A stretch of DNA of 43,452 nucleotides, taken from Clostridia bacterium (GTDB lineage Bacteria; Bacillota; Clostridia; Oscillospirales; CAG-272). How positions within the stretch are numbered: position 1 is the stretch's first letter; every line of letters starts with the position of its first letter. The notes beneath the pieces were generated by a model, which was not told the origin of the DNA, searched no databases, and saw nothing but the letters and a program-made list of their open reading frames with translations. A program made the position numbers and the translations under genes. Of this stretch, positions 21,386-31,100 are shown one piece after another. The DNA lies in NCBI GenBank assembly GCA_017621415.1, contig JAGATD010000048.1, positions 1 to 43,452 of the forward strand. Direction: 5' to 3'.

Positions 21386-24300
21386 TTAAGTCCATTCCCC
21401 GGGAATAACAAAATCATCATTAAAGATACCGTCTTCGGTTTCGGTGTCCTCAGAATCCTCGGGTGGCTGCGGGGGAGTGTAAACATAGTCGCTGTTTGCA
21501 ACATAGGTCTTGTTCACCTTGCCGAAGAATGTGTTGTCAAGCCTTACAGAAGAGGCGATAACCGACTGTGTAAGAGAAATTCTTAAAACATCTGCGCTAT
21601 CAAGCTCTATATCCGTTATATCAAGCTGTCTGTCGCCCATAGCAACACCGTCAATATAGTATTTTGCCATGCCGTTTTCATATACCTCAACGGTCAGGGT
21701 ATACCATTTTGAGCTTGAAAGCTCAGCGCCGAAGTTACCGTCAGCCGAGTAGTCGGCACGTTTGTCAGTAAGGTACCATACGTATTTGCCACTGTCATTC
21801 TTTATAAGGTAAATTCCCGCAATTGTAAGTACAGATTCGTTTATATCAAAGTCGCCCGAGCTTATTGCAACCTTTTTGGCAAGCGTTATGTCCATAATAC
21901 ATGGATTTTGTTCAAGATTATCCAAGGTGGTTTGACTGATTGTGCCAAGCTTAAAGTCGGTTTCGAATACATAAACAGCTCCCTTTGATGCATCATTGTG
22001 CATACCGTAGTAAACTCCGTTGTAGTAATCGGGTTTGCTGCCCTTGGTGTATTCAAATACTTTACCGCTCTTACCGTTCTTTTCGCTTGCGGGTATCATT
22101 GCGATACCCTCGCGCTTATTGCTTGGATTGTTCATCTTGTCAGCGCTACTTTGAAGCGTATCTCCCCATACGCCGTACCAGCTTGCGCGGAAGAATGAAT
22201 CCGAGTCGGAGTTTGGCTGTGAGTTGTAGGTCATACCGCCAAAGTTTTCGTGATACTCGCCTGCTTTGAATGCATAAGAATCAAGATCAACCTGGTTATC
22301 TCCCTCGGAATATGCTCGGTTTATTCTTCCTACCATAGTCATATCCAGATGAACAGCCGAGTCTGCAGCATCGGCAGAGAAGGCAAAGCGTACAGCATCT
22401 GAGCGCACAAAGCCATCAAGGTCATCAATAATCTTCATATCTGCAAAGCACTTGTTGTTAAGGAAGTATTTTGCTATACCGTTAGAATAAATCTCAATTG
22501 CGATGGTGTTCCACTCTCCAAGCTTCATAGCAGGTCCGAGAAGCTCTTCACTGTAGGCATAAGAGGGAACAACAGGTCCGAGGCTAAACTCATAATCTCC
22601 GTTTTCGTTCTTTGTGACGTAGATTCTGCCGATATCGCCGTAGCATGTATTTAAGTTCGCTTCATCGGCAATTTCATTGGTTATTTCCGCAATTTTAATG
22701 TCACAAAGGTAAGGTAAAGCCTGGGAGGAGATAGCCTCCAGAGTCTCGCTATTTACCCTGGCTATTTTGATATCTGTTTCAAAAACAAAGCAATCAGCAC
22801 CGGTAGATGTGGTTTGACGCAGATATATTCCGCGGTAATATCCCCCTGTCTTTGCCTTTCCGTACTCGAGATAGGTGTTCAATGCCTCCTCGTCATATTG
22901 CAAATTCAGATATTCCTGCTTTTGAGCATTGCTTGCCGCCTTGTCATAATAGTCTGAAGTTGTATCGTGAGTTATGTAGTAATCGGCTCTGAAAAGATTA
23001 GCTATAGCCTTTGTGGATTCAAGCTCATAGCACTCTCCGCCGTATTGACGGTAGTTTTTCCCCTTTGCATCTTCGCGGTAATCTTCTTTTTCATCCTTAA
23101 TGATTGTGCCAAGGTCCTCAAGAACCATGGTAAACTCGATTCTGTCAGCTTCGTAGTACAGAGGAATTCTTGAAACACCAAGGGTTTGGAAAATGTGGCC
23201 GAGAATGCTCTGGGAGCATATCATGGTTGCGTTTACATCACCCTCGTTTGTTTTAGGAACGGCAGTAGGCAACCCCTGAGAGTTTGATGCGCATTCGGTT
23301 TGATAATATGAGAAAGAGCCGTCCTCTTTTACAAAGAGAGAAACCTTTTTCGTCGTTGCATCAATAAGTGCGGGAGCATTGTTTATTATCTCCATGCGTA
23401 CCGCATCTGCCGCTGCCTTTCCGTCATCTCCCGAGTAAGTTTCAACATTTTCTAAAACTACCGTTACAGCATACCAGGGATTAAGAACGTCGCAGACATG
23501 CTCGGGGTCTTCCTCTGAGCCTATACACTTCATGGCAGCCTCGACTGCCACAAGGGCATTAGGAACAGGCTTTCCTATCTTGGAATAGGTGCTTGAAATC
23601 TTCAAAAGACCGTTTACGGCATTGTAATCGGTTGAACCGTCAGCCATCCAAAGACCTGTGTCCTTGTTTTGATTCTCGTTTAAGAAGTTGTAAAGTATTT
23701 CAACAAGACTGTAGCTCTCGCCTCTATCTTTCAGCACCTTGTCTCTTTCAACTATTTCTAAAGCCTGAGATTCAAGGGTGTTTCCTGCACCGTATGATTT
23801 TGTTTTTATGTTAAGGGTGTTAAGATAATTTATAAAGTTTGTGTCATTAATAAGGTGCTCGGGAACTCCCGCATCGCCGGCTTGGGCTGGCTGAATCTTT
23901 GACACCGCGCTAGCCGCGCTTTCGCTGAGGTGCACAGTAAGTCCTGCAGTGCGGGTGTATTCCTCTGCGGTGATACCGTCTCCTTTGTCTCCAAGAGGTG
24001 TTTTGTATGTGGGCGCTGAGTCAAAGCTAGTTAATATGTTTCTTGCCCATTGTAAATCTCTGCCTCGCCTTGCGGGGTACTGGTCGGTGGTCTTTTTACC
24101 CCATTGTGGGTGGTAGAAATATCCGCTGTCCATATCCTGAAGGCTCTTTACCCACTTTACAATCTTTTCTTTCATAGACTCGGGTAAAAGCTCTGAATAT
24201 CCGCCTGCAAGCCCATTAGCAATACCCGAATTTCTTATAACTCCCAGAGCCTGGGTAGTAGATTCAAGGTCGGGCAGATATCCGTCGGTGTTTCTTGCCG

Positions 24301-25042
24301 AATTTGAGTAATAAAAGCCGCCTATATCAGGGTCATAAAGGTTAATAAGCCAGATAATCAAGTCGTCGTTATAGACGCGGTACAGATTTTTCATAGCTTC
24401 GGTTGTCTTTTCGGCAGATTCCTTGCCATACCTGTTTTCAAGAGTAAGCTTAAAGTTTACCCACAAATCGGCAATAGTAGCCTCATCTTGCCTTTCTTGA
24501 TATTCAATCATATTGAATATTTCATTTCTTGCAGCTCCGCGTGCGACCTTGAGCGTATCCTTTTTCAGAAATTCGTCAATCAAGCATTCTACCGCGGCAT
24601 TTTGAGAAATGCTTGCTCCGTATGCTTCCTCGTCATAGGCAATAGCCAAGGAATTGCCGTCAGAGTATATTACATATCCCGCATCGCTCATTTCGTCTCT
24701 AAGCTGCATTTCAAGCAAACGGTAGGCCTTGAGAGATATGTCTCTGTCACTTAAGCCGAAAATAATTTCGTGCTTTACAGGCTCTGTGGTTCCATCGGAT
24801 AATTTGAATGTCTTGAGAGAGGATAGGGCGTAATGGATTTTGTCATAATTATCCTGGGTAAGCGCGCCTGAAGGAACTACAAGTGTAAGCTCACTTTCCT
24901 CAGTGAATATGTAGCCGTCAAAGACATCTTGTGATTTGTTGTCACCGTTACTGTTTTCCGAATTTTGGTTTAACGCACAGGACATAAGCAACAACACAAG
25001 GGCTAGGCTCAAAACCAATAAAAGATTTAACCTGTTTTTCAC
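21386..25042 (-). CDS. Large lipoprotein: toroid-like domain plus two LamG-like domains
   Basis: A 1218-aa protein from GTG 25042, with AAAGGAG seven bases upstream and a 4-base GTGA overlap with the preceding gene. The signal ends in a lipobox (LLLMSC, Cys22), so it is a lipoprotein exposed on the surface. Residues about 185-640 are homologous to the whole 25039-26484 product (LYDPDIGGFYYSNSARN, LPDLESTTQA, GYFYHPQWG, RRGRDLQWA, VLNPWYAV). They look all-helical, as in alpha/alpha toroid glycan enzymes. Two LamG-like repeats follow (about 650-915 and 920-1185), each with FETD and a final GxxNxxY, and also related to the 19568-21136 protein. A glycan-degrading or binding role is likely but the catalytic residues are unknown. 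Confidence 0.82.
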   Translation of the reverse strand: MKNRLNLLLVLSLALVLLLMSCALNQNSENSNGDNKSQDVFDGYIFTEESELTLVVPSGALTQDNYDKIHYALSSLKTFKLSDGTTEPVKHEIIFGLSDRDISLKAYRLLEMQLRDEMSDAGYVIYSDGNSLAIAYDEEAYGASISQNAAVECLIDEFLKKDTLKVARGAARNEIFNMIEYQERQDEATIADLWVNFKLTLENRYGKESAEKTTEAMKNLYRVYNDDLIIWLINLYDPDIGGFYYSNSARNTDGYLPDLESTTQALGVIRNSGIANGLAGGYSELLPESMKEKIVKWVKSLQDMDSGYFYHPQWGKKTTDQYPARRGRDLQWARNILTSFDSAPTYKTPLGDKGDGITAEEYTRTAGLTVHLSESAASAVSKIQPAQAGDAGVPEHLINDTNFINYLNTLNIKTKSYGAGNTLESQALEIVERDKVLKDRGESYSLVEILYNFLNENQNKDTGLWMADGSTDYNAVNGLLKISSTYSKIGKPVPNALVAVEAAMKCIGSEEDPEHVCDVLNPWYAVTVVLENVETYSGDDGKAAADAVRMEIINNAPALIDATTKKVSLFVKEDGSFSYYQTECASNSQGLPTAVPKTNEGDVNATMICSQSILGHIFQTLGVSRIPLYYEADRIEFTMVLEDLGTIIKDEKEDYREDAKGKNYRQYGGECYELESTKAIANLFRADYYITHDTTSDYYDKAASNAQKQEYLNLQYDEEALNTYLEYGKAKTGGYYRGIYLRQTTSTGADCFVFETDIKIARVNSETLEAISSQALPYLCDIKIAEITNEIADEANLNTCYGDIGRIYVTKNENGDYEFSLGPVVPSYAYSEELLGPAMKLGEWNTIAIEIYSNGIAKYFLNNKCFADMKIIDDLDGFVRSDAVRFAFSADAADSAVHLDMTMVGRINRAYSEGDNQVDLDSYAFKAGEYHENFGGMTYNSQPNSDSDSFFRASWYGVWGDTLQSSADKMNNPSNKREGIAMIPASEKNGKSGKVFEYTKGSKPDYYNGVYYGMHNDASKGAVYVFETDFKLGTISQTTLDNLEQNPCIMDITLAKKVAISSGDFDINESVLTIAGIYLIKNDSGKYVWYLTDKRADYSADGNFGAELSSSKWYTLTVEVYENGMAKYYIDGVAMGDRQLDITDIELDSADVLRISLTQSVIASSVRLDNTFFGKVNKTYVANSDYVYTPPQPPEDSEDTETEDGIFNDDFVIPGEWT

Positions 25043-26484
25043 TTATTGTCTCCTTTCTCTATTTTTAATTTATTGTAGTTTTCTTGCAGAATGTTTACAC
25101 ATCTCATTCTGTCGCTTTCGGTATAGATTGGTACAGTGTCTAAATCAAGGTAGCTAAAAATGTGGGTTGGAATGCTTACATTGCATATCATAGATGCGTT
25201 CATATCGCCCTCGTCAGTGTTCGGTATAGCTACGGGCATCATCTGTGAATAATGGGAGCTTCTGTTTGAAAAATAAGAAAACGAGCCGTCGGGTTTTACG
25301 AAAATGCGAAGATTTTCGGCGGTTTTTCTTATCATCTCGGGGTAGCTCCTTAGAACCTCATAACGCATTTCTTTTAGAATTTTAAGCATTTCTTCCTTGT
25401 CATTGTAAGCCGAGTTTGTTTTTACACCGTTTACAATTATGTTAATGGCATACCAAGGGTTGAGAATACAGCAGATATGCTCGGGCTTTTCGTTCAAGGT
25501 AACGCAACGTATAGCTGCCTTTATTGACGTTATCGGGTCGGGCAGGGGAAGTCCCGCCTTTATGTAGGTGCTTGCCACCTTAAGAAGTCCGTTTGTTGAA
25601 TCGTGACTGAATTGAGCCTTTGTCCAGGTACCGTTTTGGAAGTTGAAGCGCTCGTCAAGCCATTCTTTCAGTATTTCGGTAAGGCTGTAGTCCTTGCCCT
25701 CCTTTTCAAGCTCCTCATCACGGGCCTTTATTTCCATAATTTGAGACTCAAGCTTGTTGCCTATAACGTATGCCGAGTAGGCATCCGTTGATTTATAGCC
25801 CAGAGAGTCAAGATATTGTATAAAGCTCTTTTTGTCCTTAAGGTGAGGGGCGGTTTCGGTTTTGTTTTCGGTTTTGTCTTCGCTTCTGTCCTGATGCGGG
25901 GTTTTATACAGAGGAGTCTCCCCGTAGTAGCCAAGAAGCCTTTCTGCCCAGGTCAGGTCTCTGCCTCGGCGGTTTTGCAATTTGTCTGTGCGCTCGTGTC
26001 CCCACTGGGGATGATAAAAATATCCGTTCTTTTGGTCCTGCATATTTTTTACAAAGGGCACGATCTGCTCCTCCATCCAGGCGGGCAGGGCATATACTGC
26101 CTTTTTATCAAATTTATCCGCCATGTGGGAGTTTGAGATAAGACCCATAGCTTGAACGGTGGATTCGAGGTCGGGAAGAAGTTTACATAATTTGCCATCG
26201 CACTCAACCTCGTCGTTGTCCCTTGCGGAATTGGAGTAATAAAATCCGCCGATTTTCGGGTCATAAAGATTTGCGCACCAGTCAACCGCATCCTTTTTGT
26301 ATATAGAATACAGTTCCTTAAGCGCTGAAACTATTTCATCGGCAAGGTCGGCATCTGCCATTTCGCAAAGCTTCTCTTTGGTTTTCTTCCAGCATTCAGA
26401 AACATGTTTTTTGTCAAGCTCGGCTTGAATACGGATTTCTTCTTCGGTGTATATCCTGCCAAGCTCTCTTTTTTCGCTGTTCAT
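25039..26484 (-). CDS. Cytoplasmic paralogue of the lipoprotein toroid-like domain
   Basis: A 481-aa protein from ATG 26484 (AAAGGAG seven bases upstream) with no signal peptide or membrane helix. It aligns along its length with residues about 185-640 of the next gene's product: NLYDPKIGGFYYSNSARD, LLPDLESTVQA, GYFYHPQWGHE, RRGRDLTWAERLLG, CCILNPWYAINII and IPNTDEGDMNASMICN are shared nearly word for word. These fixed Asp, Glu, Tyr and Trp residues suggest an enzyme active site, such as a glycan hydrolase or lyase, but I cannot assign a family. The pairing of a cytoplasmic and a surface-exposed form of the same domain in coupled genes is unusual. It is the first gene of the four-gene operon. 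Confidence 0.82.
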   Translation of the reverse strand: MNSEKRELGRIYTEEEIRIQAELDKKHVSECWKKTKEKLCEMADADLADEIVSALKELYSIYKKDAVDWCANLYDPKIGGFYYSNSARDNDEVECDGKLCKLLPDLESTVQAMGLISNSHMADKFDKKAVYALPAWMEEQIVPFVKNMQDQKNGYFYHPQWGHERTDKLQNRRGRDLTWAERLLGYYGETPLYKTPHQDRSEDKTENKTETAPHLKDKKSFIQYLDSLGYKSTDAYSAYVIGNKLESQIMEIKARDEELEKEGKDYSLTEILKEWLDERFNFQNGTWTKAQFSHDSTNGLLKVASTYIKAGLPLPDPITSIKAAIRCVTLNEKPEHICCILNPWYAINIIVNGVKTNSAYNDKEEMLKILKEMRYEVLRSYPEMIRKTAENLRIFVKPDGSFSYFSNRSSHYSQMMPVAIPNTDEGDMNASMICNVSIPTHIFSYLDLDTVPIYTESDRMRCVNILQENYNKLKIEKGDNK

Positions 26485-26557
26485 TGTGTCTCCTTTGGGT
26501 TTAAAAAAGTATTTCCTGTTTTTATTTTAGCATAGCCTAATTTGCCCGTTGTACATT

Positions 26558-26587
26558 TTTTCTGCAGTAAAATAACGATTTTCTGCA
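26558..26587. promoter_or_regulatory. Direct repeats 21 bp apart, candidate AraC-type site
   Basis: TTTTCTGCA occurs at 26558-26566 and 26579-26587, spaced by exactly 21 bp, which places both on one face of the helix as AraC-family proteins require. The site lies 74-103 bp upstream of the minus-strand operon start. I could not define a strong promoter for that operon, consistent with activator dependence. Confidence 0.45.
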
Positions 26588-26666
26588 AATTCTATAATTT
26601 GTTTTGTATCTTAGACGCAAGAATTGTGGAAAATTCACATGCATAAAAAATATTTTTTGTCAAATA

Positions 26667-26695
26667 TTGCTTTTTTTGCGACGGTGTGGTATAAT
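26667..26695 (+). promoter_or_regulatory. Promoter of typA
   Basis: -35 TTGCTT (26667-26672), 17-bp spacer, -10 TATAAT (26690-26695). Confidence 0.75.
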
Positions 26696-26734
26696 ATTAA
26701 GGTTAAATTTGAAGATAAACGAAAGGCCAAAGGA

Positions 26735-28579
26735 ATGAAAAGAACCGATTTAAGAAATATTGCCATAATTGCCCACGTTGACCACGGAAAGACCACTCTT
26801 GTAGATGAGATGCTTCGCCAGGGCGGTATCTACCGTGAAAATCAGGAAATGGAAGACCGCGTAATGGACTCTAACGACCTTGAGCGTGAGAGAGGAATTA
26901 CCATACTCGCAAAAAACACGGCTATTCACTATAAAGATGTTAAGATAAATGTTATTGACACTCCCGGACACGCAGATTTCGGCGGAGAGGTTGAGCGTAT
27001 TCTTAAAATGGTTAACGGAGTTATTCTTCTGGTCGATGCTGCTGAGGGACCGATGCCTCAGACACGCTTTGTCCTTGAAAAGGCTCTCGCTATGAACCAT
27101 AGGGTCATAGTTGTTGTTAACAAGATAGACCGTCCCGATGCGCGTCTTGATGAGATTGGCGACGAGGTGCTTGAGCTTCTTCTTGAGCTTGACGCAACAA
27201 ATGAGCAGCTTGATTCTCCTATGCTCTTCTGCTCGGGCAGAGCGGGTACCGCATCCTTTGACCCACACACTCCCGGTACAGACCTTACTCCCTTGCTTGA
27301 CACTATTTTGGAATATATGCCCGCTCCCGACAGTGATGAGGAGGACGGACTCCAGCTTCTTGTTTCCTCTATCGACTACAACGAGTTTGTTGGAAGAATT
27401 GGTATCGGAAGAATCGAGCGAGGTGTGATAAAGCAAGGCCAGGGTGTTTCTATTTGCAACTATCACGGCGACGGCAAATCCAAGCCTGCGAAAATTGTTT
27501 CACTCTATCAGTTTGACGGACTTAAACGAGTTCCTGTTACCGAGGCTAAGGTTGGCGATATAATCTGCTTCTCGGGCTGCGAGGATATTTCTATCGGTGA
27601 TACAGTCTGCTCTCCAGCCAAGGTAGAGCCCCTTGAGTTTGTTAAGGTTGGCGAGCCTACAATGGAGATGACATTCTCGGTTAATGATTCTCCCTTTGCG
27701 GGCAAGGAGGGTAAATTTGTTACCTCGCGTCACTTAAGAGCCAGACTTTACCGTGAGCTCCTTAAAGATGTTTCGCTCCGCGTTACCGACGGTGACACCA
27801 CCGACTCCTTCAGAGTTGCGGGCAGAGGTGAAATGCACCTTTCTATCCTTATTGAGAATATGCGCCGCGAGGGCTATGAGCTTTGCTGCTCTAACCCCAG
27901 AGTGCTTTATAAGGAGATTGACGGAGTTAAGTGCGAGCCTATCGAAAAGGTCATTGTTGACGTTCCAGAGGAGTATGTGGGCGCCGTTATGGAAAAGCTT
28001 GGCGCAAGAAAGGGTACTCTTGACGATATGCAGCTTCACGGCTCACGTCAGAAGCTCTTCTACACCATTCCCACAAGATGCCTCTTCGGCTACCGCTCCG
28101 AGCTTCTTACCGATACCCGCGGTGAGGGACTTATATCCACCCTCTTTGCCGGCTATGAGCCATTCAGAGGCGAGATAAAGACAAGATTTACTTCATCTCT
28201 CGTTGCGTCAGAAAAGGGTGTTTCCACAACCTACGGTCTCTTCCAGGCTCAGGACCGCGGACCTCTCTTTATTGGTCCGGCAACACCTGTTTACGAGGGT
28301 ATGATAGTTGGCGAAAACCCCAAGCCCGATGACATTGAGGTTAATGTATGTAAGGAAAAGCACCTGACGGCAATCCGCTCGGCAGGCGCTGATGAAAAGC
28401 TTACCCTTATTACTCCCGTTCAGCTCTCGCTTGAGGAGGCTATTGAGTTTATTACCGACGAGGAGCTTATCGAGGTTACACCTAAGTCCATAAGACTTCG
28501 CAAGGTTGTCCTTGACACCCCCTCCCGTAAGAGAATTCAGGCGCAGAAGCGCGCGGCGCTTAAAGAGCAGGCGAAGTGA
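26735..28579 (+). CDS. typA: Translational GTPase TypA/BipA
   Basis: A 614-aa protein, the normal BipA length, from ATG 26735 with GAAAGG eight bases upstream; the longer frame from 26624 runs through the promoter and is rejected. G1 is [10 protein letters not shown], the switch region [10 protein letters not shown]3 [14 protein letters not shown], and G4 NKIDR (about residue 130), followed by the EF-G-like domains II, III and V and the BipA-specific C-terminus ([20 protein letters not shown]). It is a ribosome-binding GTPase that assists 50S assembly and stress growth. The PHP gene follows after 66 bp with no clear terminator, so partial cotranscription is likely. Confidence 0.95.
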   Translation: MKRTDLRNIAIIAHVDHGKTTLVDEMLRQGGIYRENQEMEDRVMDSNDLERERGITILAKNTAIHYKDVKINVIDTPGHADFGGEVERILKMVNGVILLVDAAEGPMPQTRFVLEKALAMNHRVIVVVNKIDRPDARLDEIGDEVLELLLELDATNEQLDSPMLFCSGRAGTASFDPHTPGTDLTPLLDTILEYMPAPDSDEEDGLQLLVSSIDYNEFVGRIGIGRIERGVIKQGQGVSICNYHGDGKSKPAKIVSLYQFDGLKRVPVTEAKVGDIICFSGCEDISIGDTVCSPAKVEPLEFVKVGEPTMEMTFSVNDSPFAGKEGKFVTSRHLRARLYRELLKDVSLRVTDGDTTDSFRVAGRGEMHLSILIENMRREGYELCCSNPRVLYKEIDGVKCEPIEKVIVDVPEEYVGAVMEKLGARKGTLDDMQLHGSRQKLFYTIPTRCLFGYRSELLTDTRGEGLISTLFAGYEPFRGEIKTRFTSSLVASEKGVSTTYGLFQAQDRGPLFIGPATPVYEGMIVGENPKPDDIEVNVCKEKHLTAIRSAGADEKLTLITPVQLSLEEAIEFITDEELIEVTPKSIRLRKVVLDTPSRKRIQAQKRAALKEQAK

Positions 28580-28645
28580 TTTTGGTTATGGTTGCCTGAC
28601 GCCAAGTTATGAGTTTTAACTTTAGATAAATGGGGTGAATATATT

Positions 28646-29671
28646 ATGAAAAAATATCTCTTGCCCGAAACGGGCAATTTCTACAAGGCAAATTTACATT
28701 GTCACACAACAGTCTCCGACGGTAGACTCACTCCCGAGGAGGTAAAGGAGCTTTATAAATCTCAGGGCTATTCGGTAGTTGCATACACCGACCACAACCT
28801 TCTTTTGCCTCACAACGATCTTACGGATAGCGAGTTTCTCGCTCTTAACGGAGTGGAGCTTGACGTTGGAGGAAAAAAGATCGAGGGAGCCTCCGACTAT
28901 TCTAAGGTTTGTCATTTTTGCCTTATTGCTCTGGAGCCGGATAACCATATCAACCCATTCTGGCACAGGAGCCTTTATAAGACACCAGGCAAGGTTTCCG
29001 AAAACGCGAAATACGCCCTTTTTGACGACTCAAAGCCCGATTATATGCGTACATACACTCCCGAGTGTATAAGCGAGATGATGAGCGGTAGCAGAGAGCT
29101 TGGATTTTTCGTTACCTACAATCACCCAACCTGGTCCAGAGAAAGCTACGATGAGTATATGGGCTATCGCGGTATGCACGCGCTGGAGATGTTTAACGGT
29201 TCCTGTATATCTATGGGATATGACGAATATAACCCGAGAGTTTACGAGGATATACTGAGTACGGGTCAGAGAATTTATGCGATAGGCGCTGATGACAATC
29301 ACAACCACCAGCCCTTGGACAGCAGACGAAGCGACTCCTGCGTGGCGTTTACAGTAATAAAGGCAGAGAGCCTTGACTACCGCGCGGTTGCCAAAGCGCT
29401 GATTAACGGTGACTTTTACGCGTCAGAGGGCCCCGAAATTTATGAGCTTACCTACGACGAGGGCAGAGTTTGTATAAAAACCTCGCCTGCCGACAGAATT
29501 ACGGTTACCTATCTTGGCAGAGGGGCAGCCGTCGCGTATTCCGGCGAGACTCCCATTACTTCTGCTGAATTTACCATTCCCCAAAACGTGGGATATTTCA
29601 GATTGACCGTTACCGACAGAAGCGGAAAGCGCGCGGTAACAAACGCGTATTTTCTTGATGAGCTGAACTAA
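28646..29671 (+). CDS. PHP-domain metal-dependent phosphoesterase-like protein
   Basis: A 341-aa protein from ATG 28646 (GGGGTG upstream). The PHP motifs are NLHCHTTVSDG (His18, His20, Asp25) and YTDHN (Asp49, His50), with a later TYNHPTW and IGADDNH, together forming a multi-metal site. The C-terminal 80 residues look like a small beta domain (TVTYLGRGAAVAYSGE, YFRLTVTDRSGKRA). PHP proteins of this type cleave phosphoesters such as histidinol-phosphate, nucleotides or 3'-5' phosphates, but the substrate is not clear. There is no histidine operon nearby, so a histidinol-phosphatase role is not supported. A strong terminator follows. Confidence 0.85.
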   Translation: MKKYLLPETGNFYKANLHCHTTVSDGRLTPEEVKELYKSQGYSVVAYTDHNLLLPHNDLTDSEFLALNGVELDVGGKKIEGASDYSKVCHFCLIALEPDNHINPFWHRSLYKTPGKVSENAKYALFDDSKPDYMRTYTPECISEMMSGSRELGFFVTYNHPTWSRESYDEYMGYRGMHALEMFNGSCISMGYDEYNPRVYEDILSTGQRIYAIGADDNHNHQPLDSRRSDSCVAFTVIKAESLDYRAVAKALINGDFYASEGPEIYELTYDEGRVCIKTSPADRITVTYLGRGAAVAYSGETPITSAEFTIPQNVGYFRLTVTDRSGKRAVTNAYFLDELN

Positions 29672-29699
29672 TATATTATATACGAATTACAGAATTGAT

Positions 29700-29782
29700 T
29701 TACGGACCGCGGCGCAGATCCGTAAACAAAAAACGGTTGCAAATTCCCAAAATGCAGGGAAAATGTAACCGTTTGTTTTTTT
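29700..29782. terminator. Two hairpins, bidirectional terminator between the PHP and decarboxylase genes
   Basis: TTACGGA..TCCGTAA (29700-29726) is followed by the longer AAACGGTTGCAAATTCCC / GGGAAAATGTAACCGTTT (29731-29774) with T-runs on both strands. Confidence 0.88.
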
Positions 29783-29783
29783 A

Positions 29784-31100
29784 TCAGTCTTTTACGACTC
29801 TTATACTGTCGATCCTATAATACTTAAAAGCTTCTATCGCCTCTTTCGTAATCACCTCGCCCGAAACGAGTATCGGAACCGCGGGAGGACAGCCAAGGGC
29901 GGAAGATGCGAAAATCCGACCCTCGCATCCGTCTGTCGGCAATTCCTCGGAGAGGGAGAGAAGAGCCTCTCTCGGCGACGTTTTTGCCTCGGATTTGAAT
30001 GTGGGCGGGGGCAGGGTGCTGACGGAAGCTTTTTTGGGTATATTTTTTAAACCCTTAAGGATTTTTTCAAGCTCTATGTCTGTGTTCTTCGGCGAAAGCA
30101 TTAAAACAAGAAAGTCGGAGTCCGCGAATTCGCATATAATACCCTGCGCTTCAAGCTCTCGCTGAAGATCGGCGCCCTTGTATCCGTACTTCTTTGTCTG
30201 AATCGTTATTTTCAGAGGTTCATCTCCTGTCAGAGAGTAGCCCAAAGCCGAAATTTGCTCTTTCAGCCGATTGCATTTTTCAGCAAAGCCTGAAAAATCG
30301 GGAATATCGCCGTTAAATTTGTCAAGAGAAGAAAGAATAAGATATGAGGGACTTGTTGAGCCGAAGAGCGCCAACGCGTCTTTCGCTCTCTCCTTAAAAA
30401 CGGCAGGCGCGGTTCTTGAAATGTGCAGATACGCGCCGCCTGTAAGCACCGGCAGAGTCTTGTGCGCCGAGTCGCATACGATATCAGCTCCCAAATCTAT
30501 CGGGTGAGCCGAGGGCTTTAAGAACTTAAGATATGCTCCGTGAGCGTTATCACAGAGAAGCAAAAGCCCATATTTCTTACACACCTCTGAAAGCCCCTTA
30601 ATATCCTGAATGTTACCGAGATAATCGGGACTTGTTAAATACAGGGCGGTTGGCATATGCTTTGCCGATTTTAGGTAGCTTTCAAGCTCCGAGGGGGTAA
30701 TTTTACATTCAAGGTAGGATGACGACCGGGAATACAGCCACTCTACTCGGGTATCAAACAGTACAGTACCGTTTACAAAGCTTTTATGCACATTTCTGGC
30801 AGCCAAAATAAGCGGCTCTCTGCCTATTTCCCTTGAATAAAGGACAGTAAGATATAGCATAGCTTTAATTGAGAGGGAAGAGCCCTCTGTGGAATAAAAT
30901 GTATACGCTCCAAAAATTTCACCCGCATGTTTTTCGCTTTCCTTGATTATCCCATCAGCTTCGTAAAGAGAGTCAGCGCCCGAAATTTCTGTTATATCAA
31001 ATTTTTCCTGCTCACCATCGCCTTTGTGCCCCGGCATATGCGCCCTGACACCGTCGGAGTGTGAATATTTGTTTACAAAATCGTGTATAGGGGTGTTCAT
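29784..31100 (-). CDS. Orn/Lys/Arg decarboxylase-family PLP enzyme
   Basis: A 438-aa fold-type I PLP enzyme. The HMPGHKG motif (21-27), DSLYEADGIIKESE, FYSTEGSS (68-75), CDNAHGAY (Asp184) and SAHKTLP (PLP lysine Lys214) match the clostridial lysine/ornithine/arginine decarboxylase group, of the short kind without the N-terminal wing domain, as in Bacillus YaaO/SpeA. It would convert a basic amino acid to a polyamine such as cadaverine or agmatine. Its ATG overlaps the stop of the SCIFF maturase gene by one base (TGATG), so the two are translationally coupled; whether they are linked in function is unclear. Confidence 0.88.
   Translation of the reverse strand: MNTPIHDFVNKYSHSDGVRAHMPGHKGDGEQEKFDITEISGADSLYEADGIIKESEKHAGEIFGAYTFYSTEGSSLSIKAMLYLTVLYSREIGREPLILAARNVHKSFVNGTVLFDTRVEWLYSRSSSYLECKITPSELESYLKSAKHMPTALYLTSPDYLGNIQDIKGLSEVCKKYGLLLLCDNAHGAYLKFLKPSAHPIDLGADIVCDSAHKTLPVLTGGAYLHISRTAPAVFKERAKDALALFGSTSPSYLILSSLDKFNGDIPDFSGFAEKCNRLKEQISALGYSLTGDEPLKITIQTKKYGYKGADLQRELEAQGIICEFADSDFLVLMLSPKNTDIELEKILKGLKNIPKKASVSTLPPPTFKSEAKTSPREALLSLSEELPTDGCEGRIFASSALGCPPAVPILVSGEVITKEAIEAFKYYRIDSIRVVKD

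Noticed and set aside
26624..26734. Longer TypA start
   Set aside because: The extra 37 codons span the promoter and are absent from the family; ATG 26735 has a ribosome site.
28646..29671. Histidinol-phosphatase call for the PHP protein
   Set aside because: The PHP motif alone is not specific, and no histidine biosynthesis gene is nearby.
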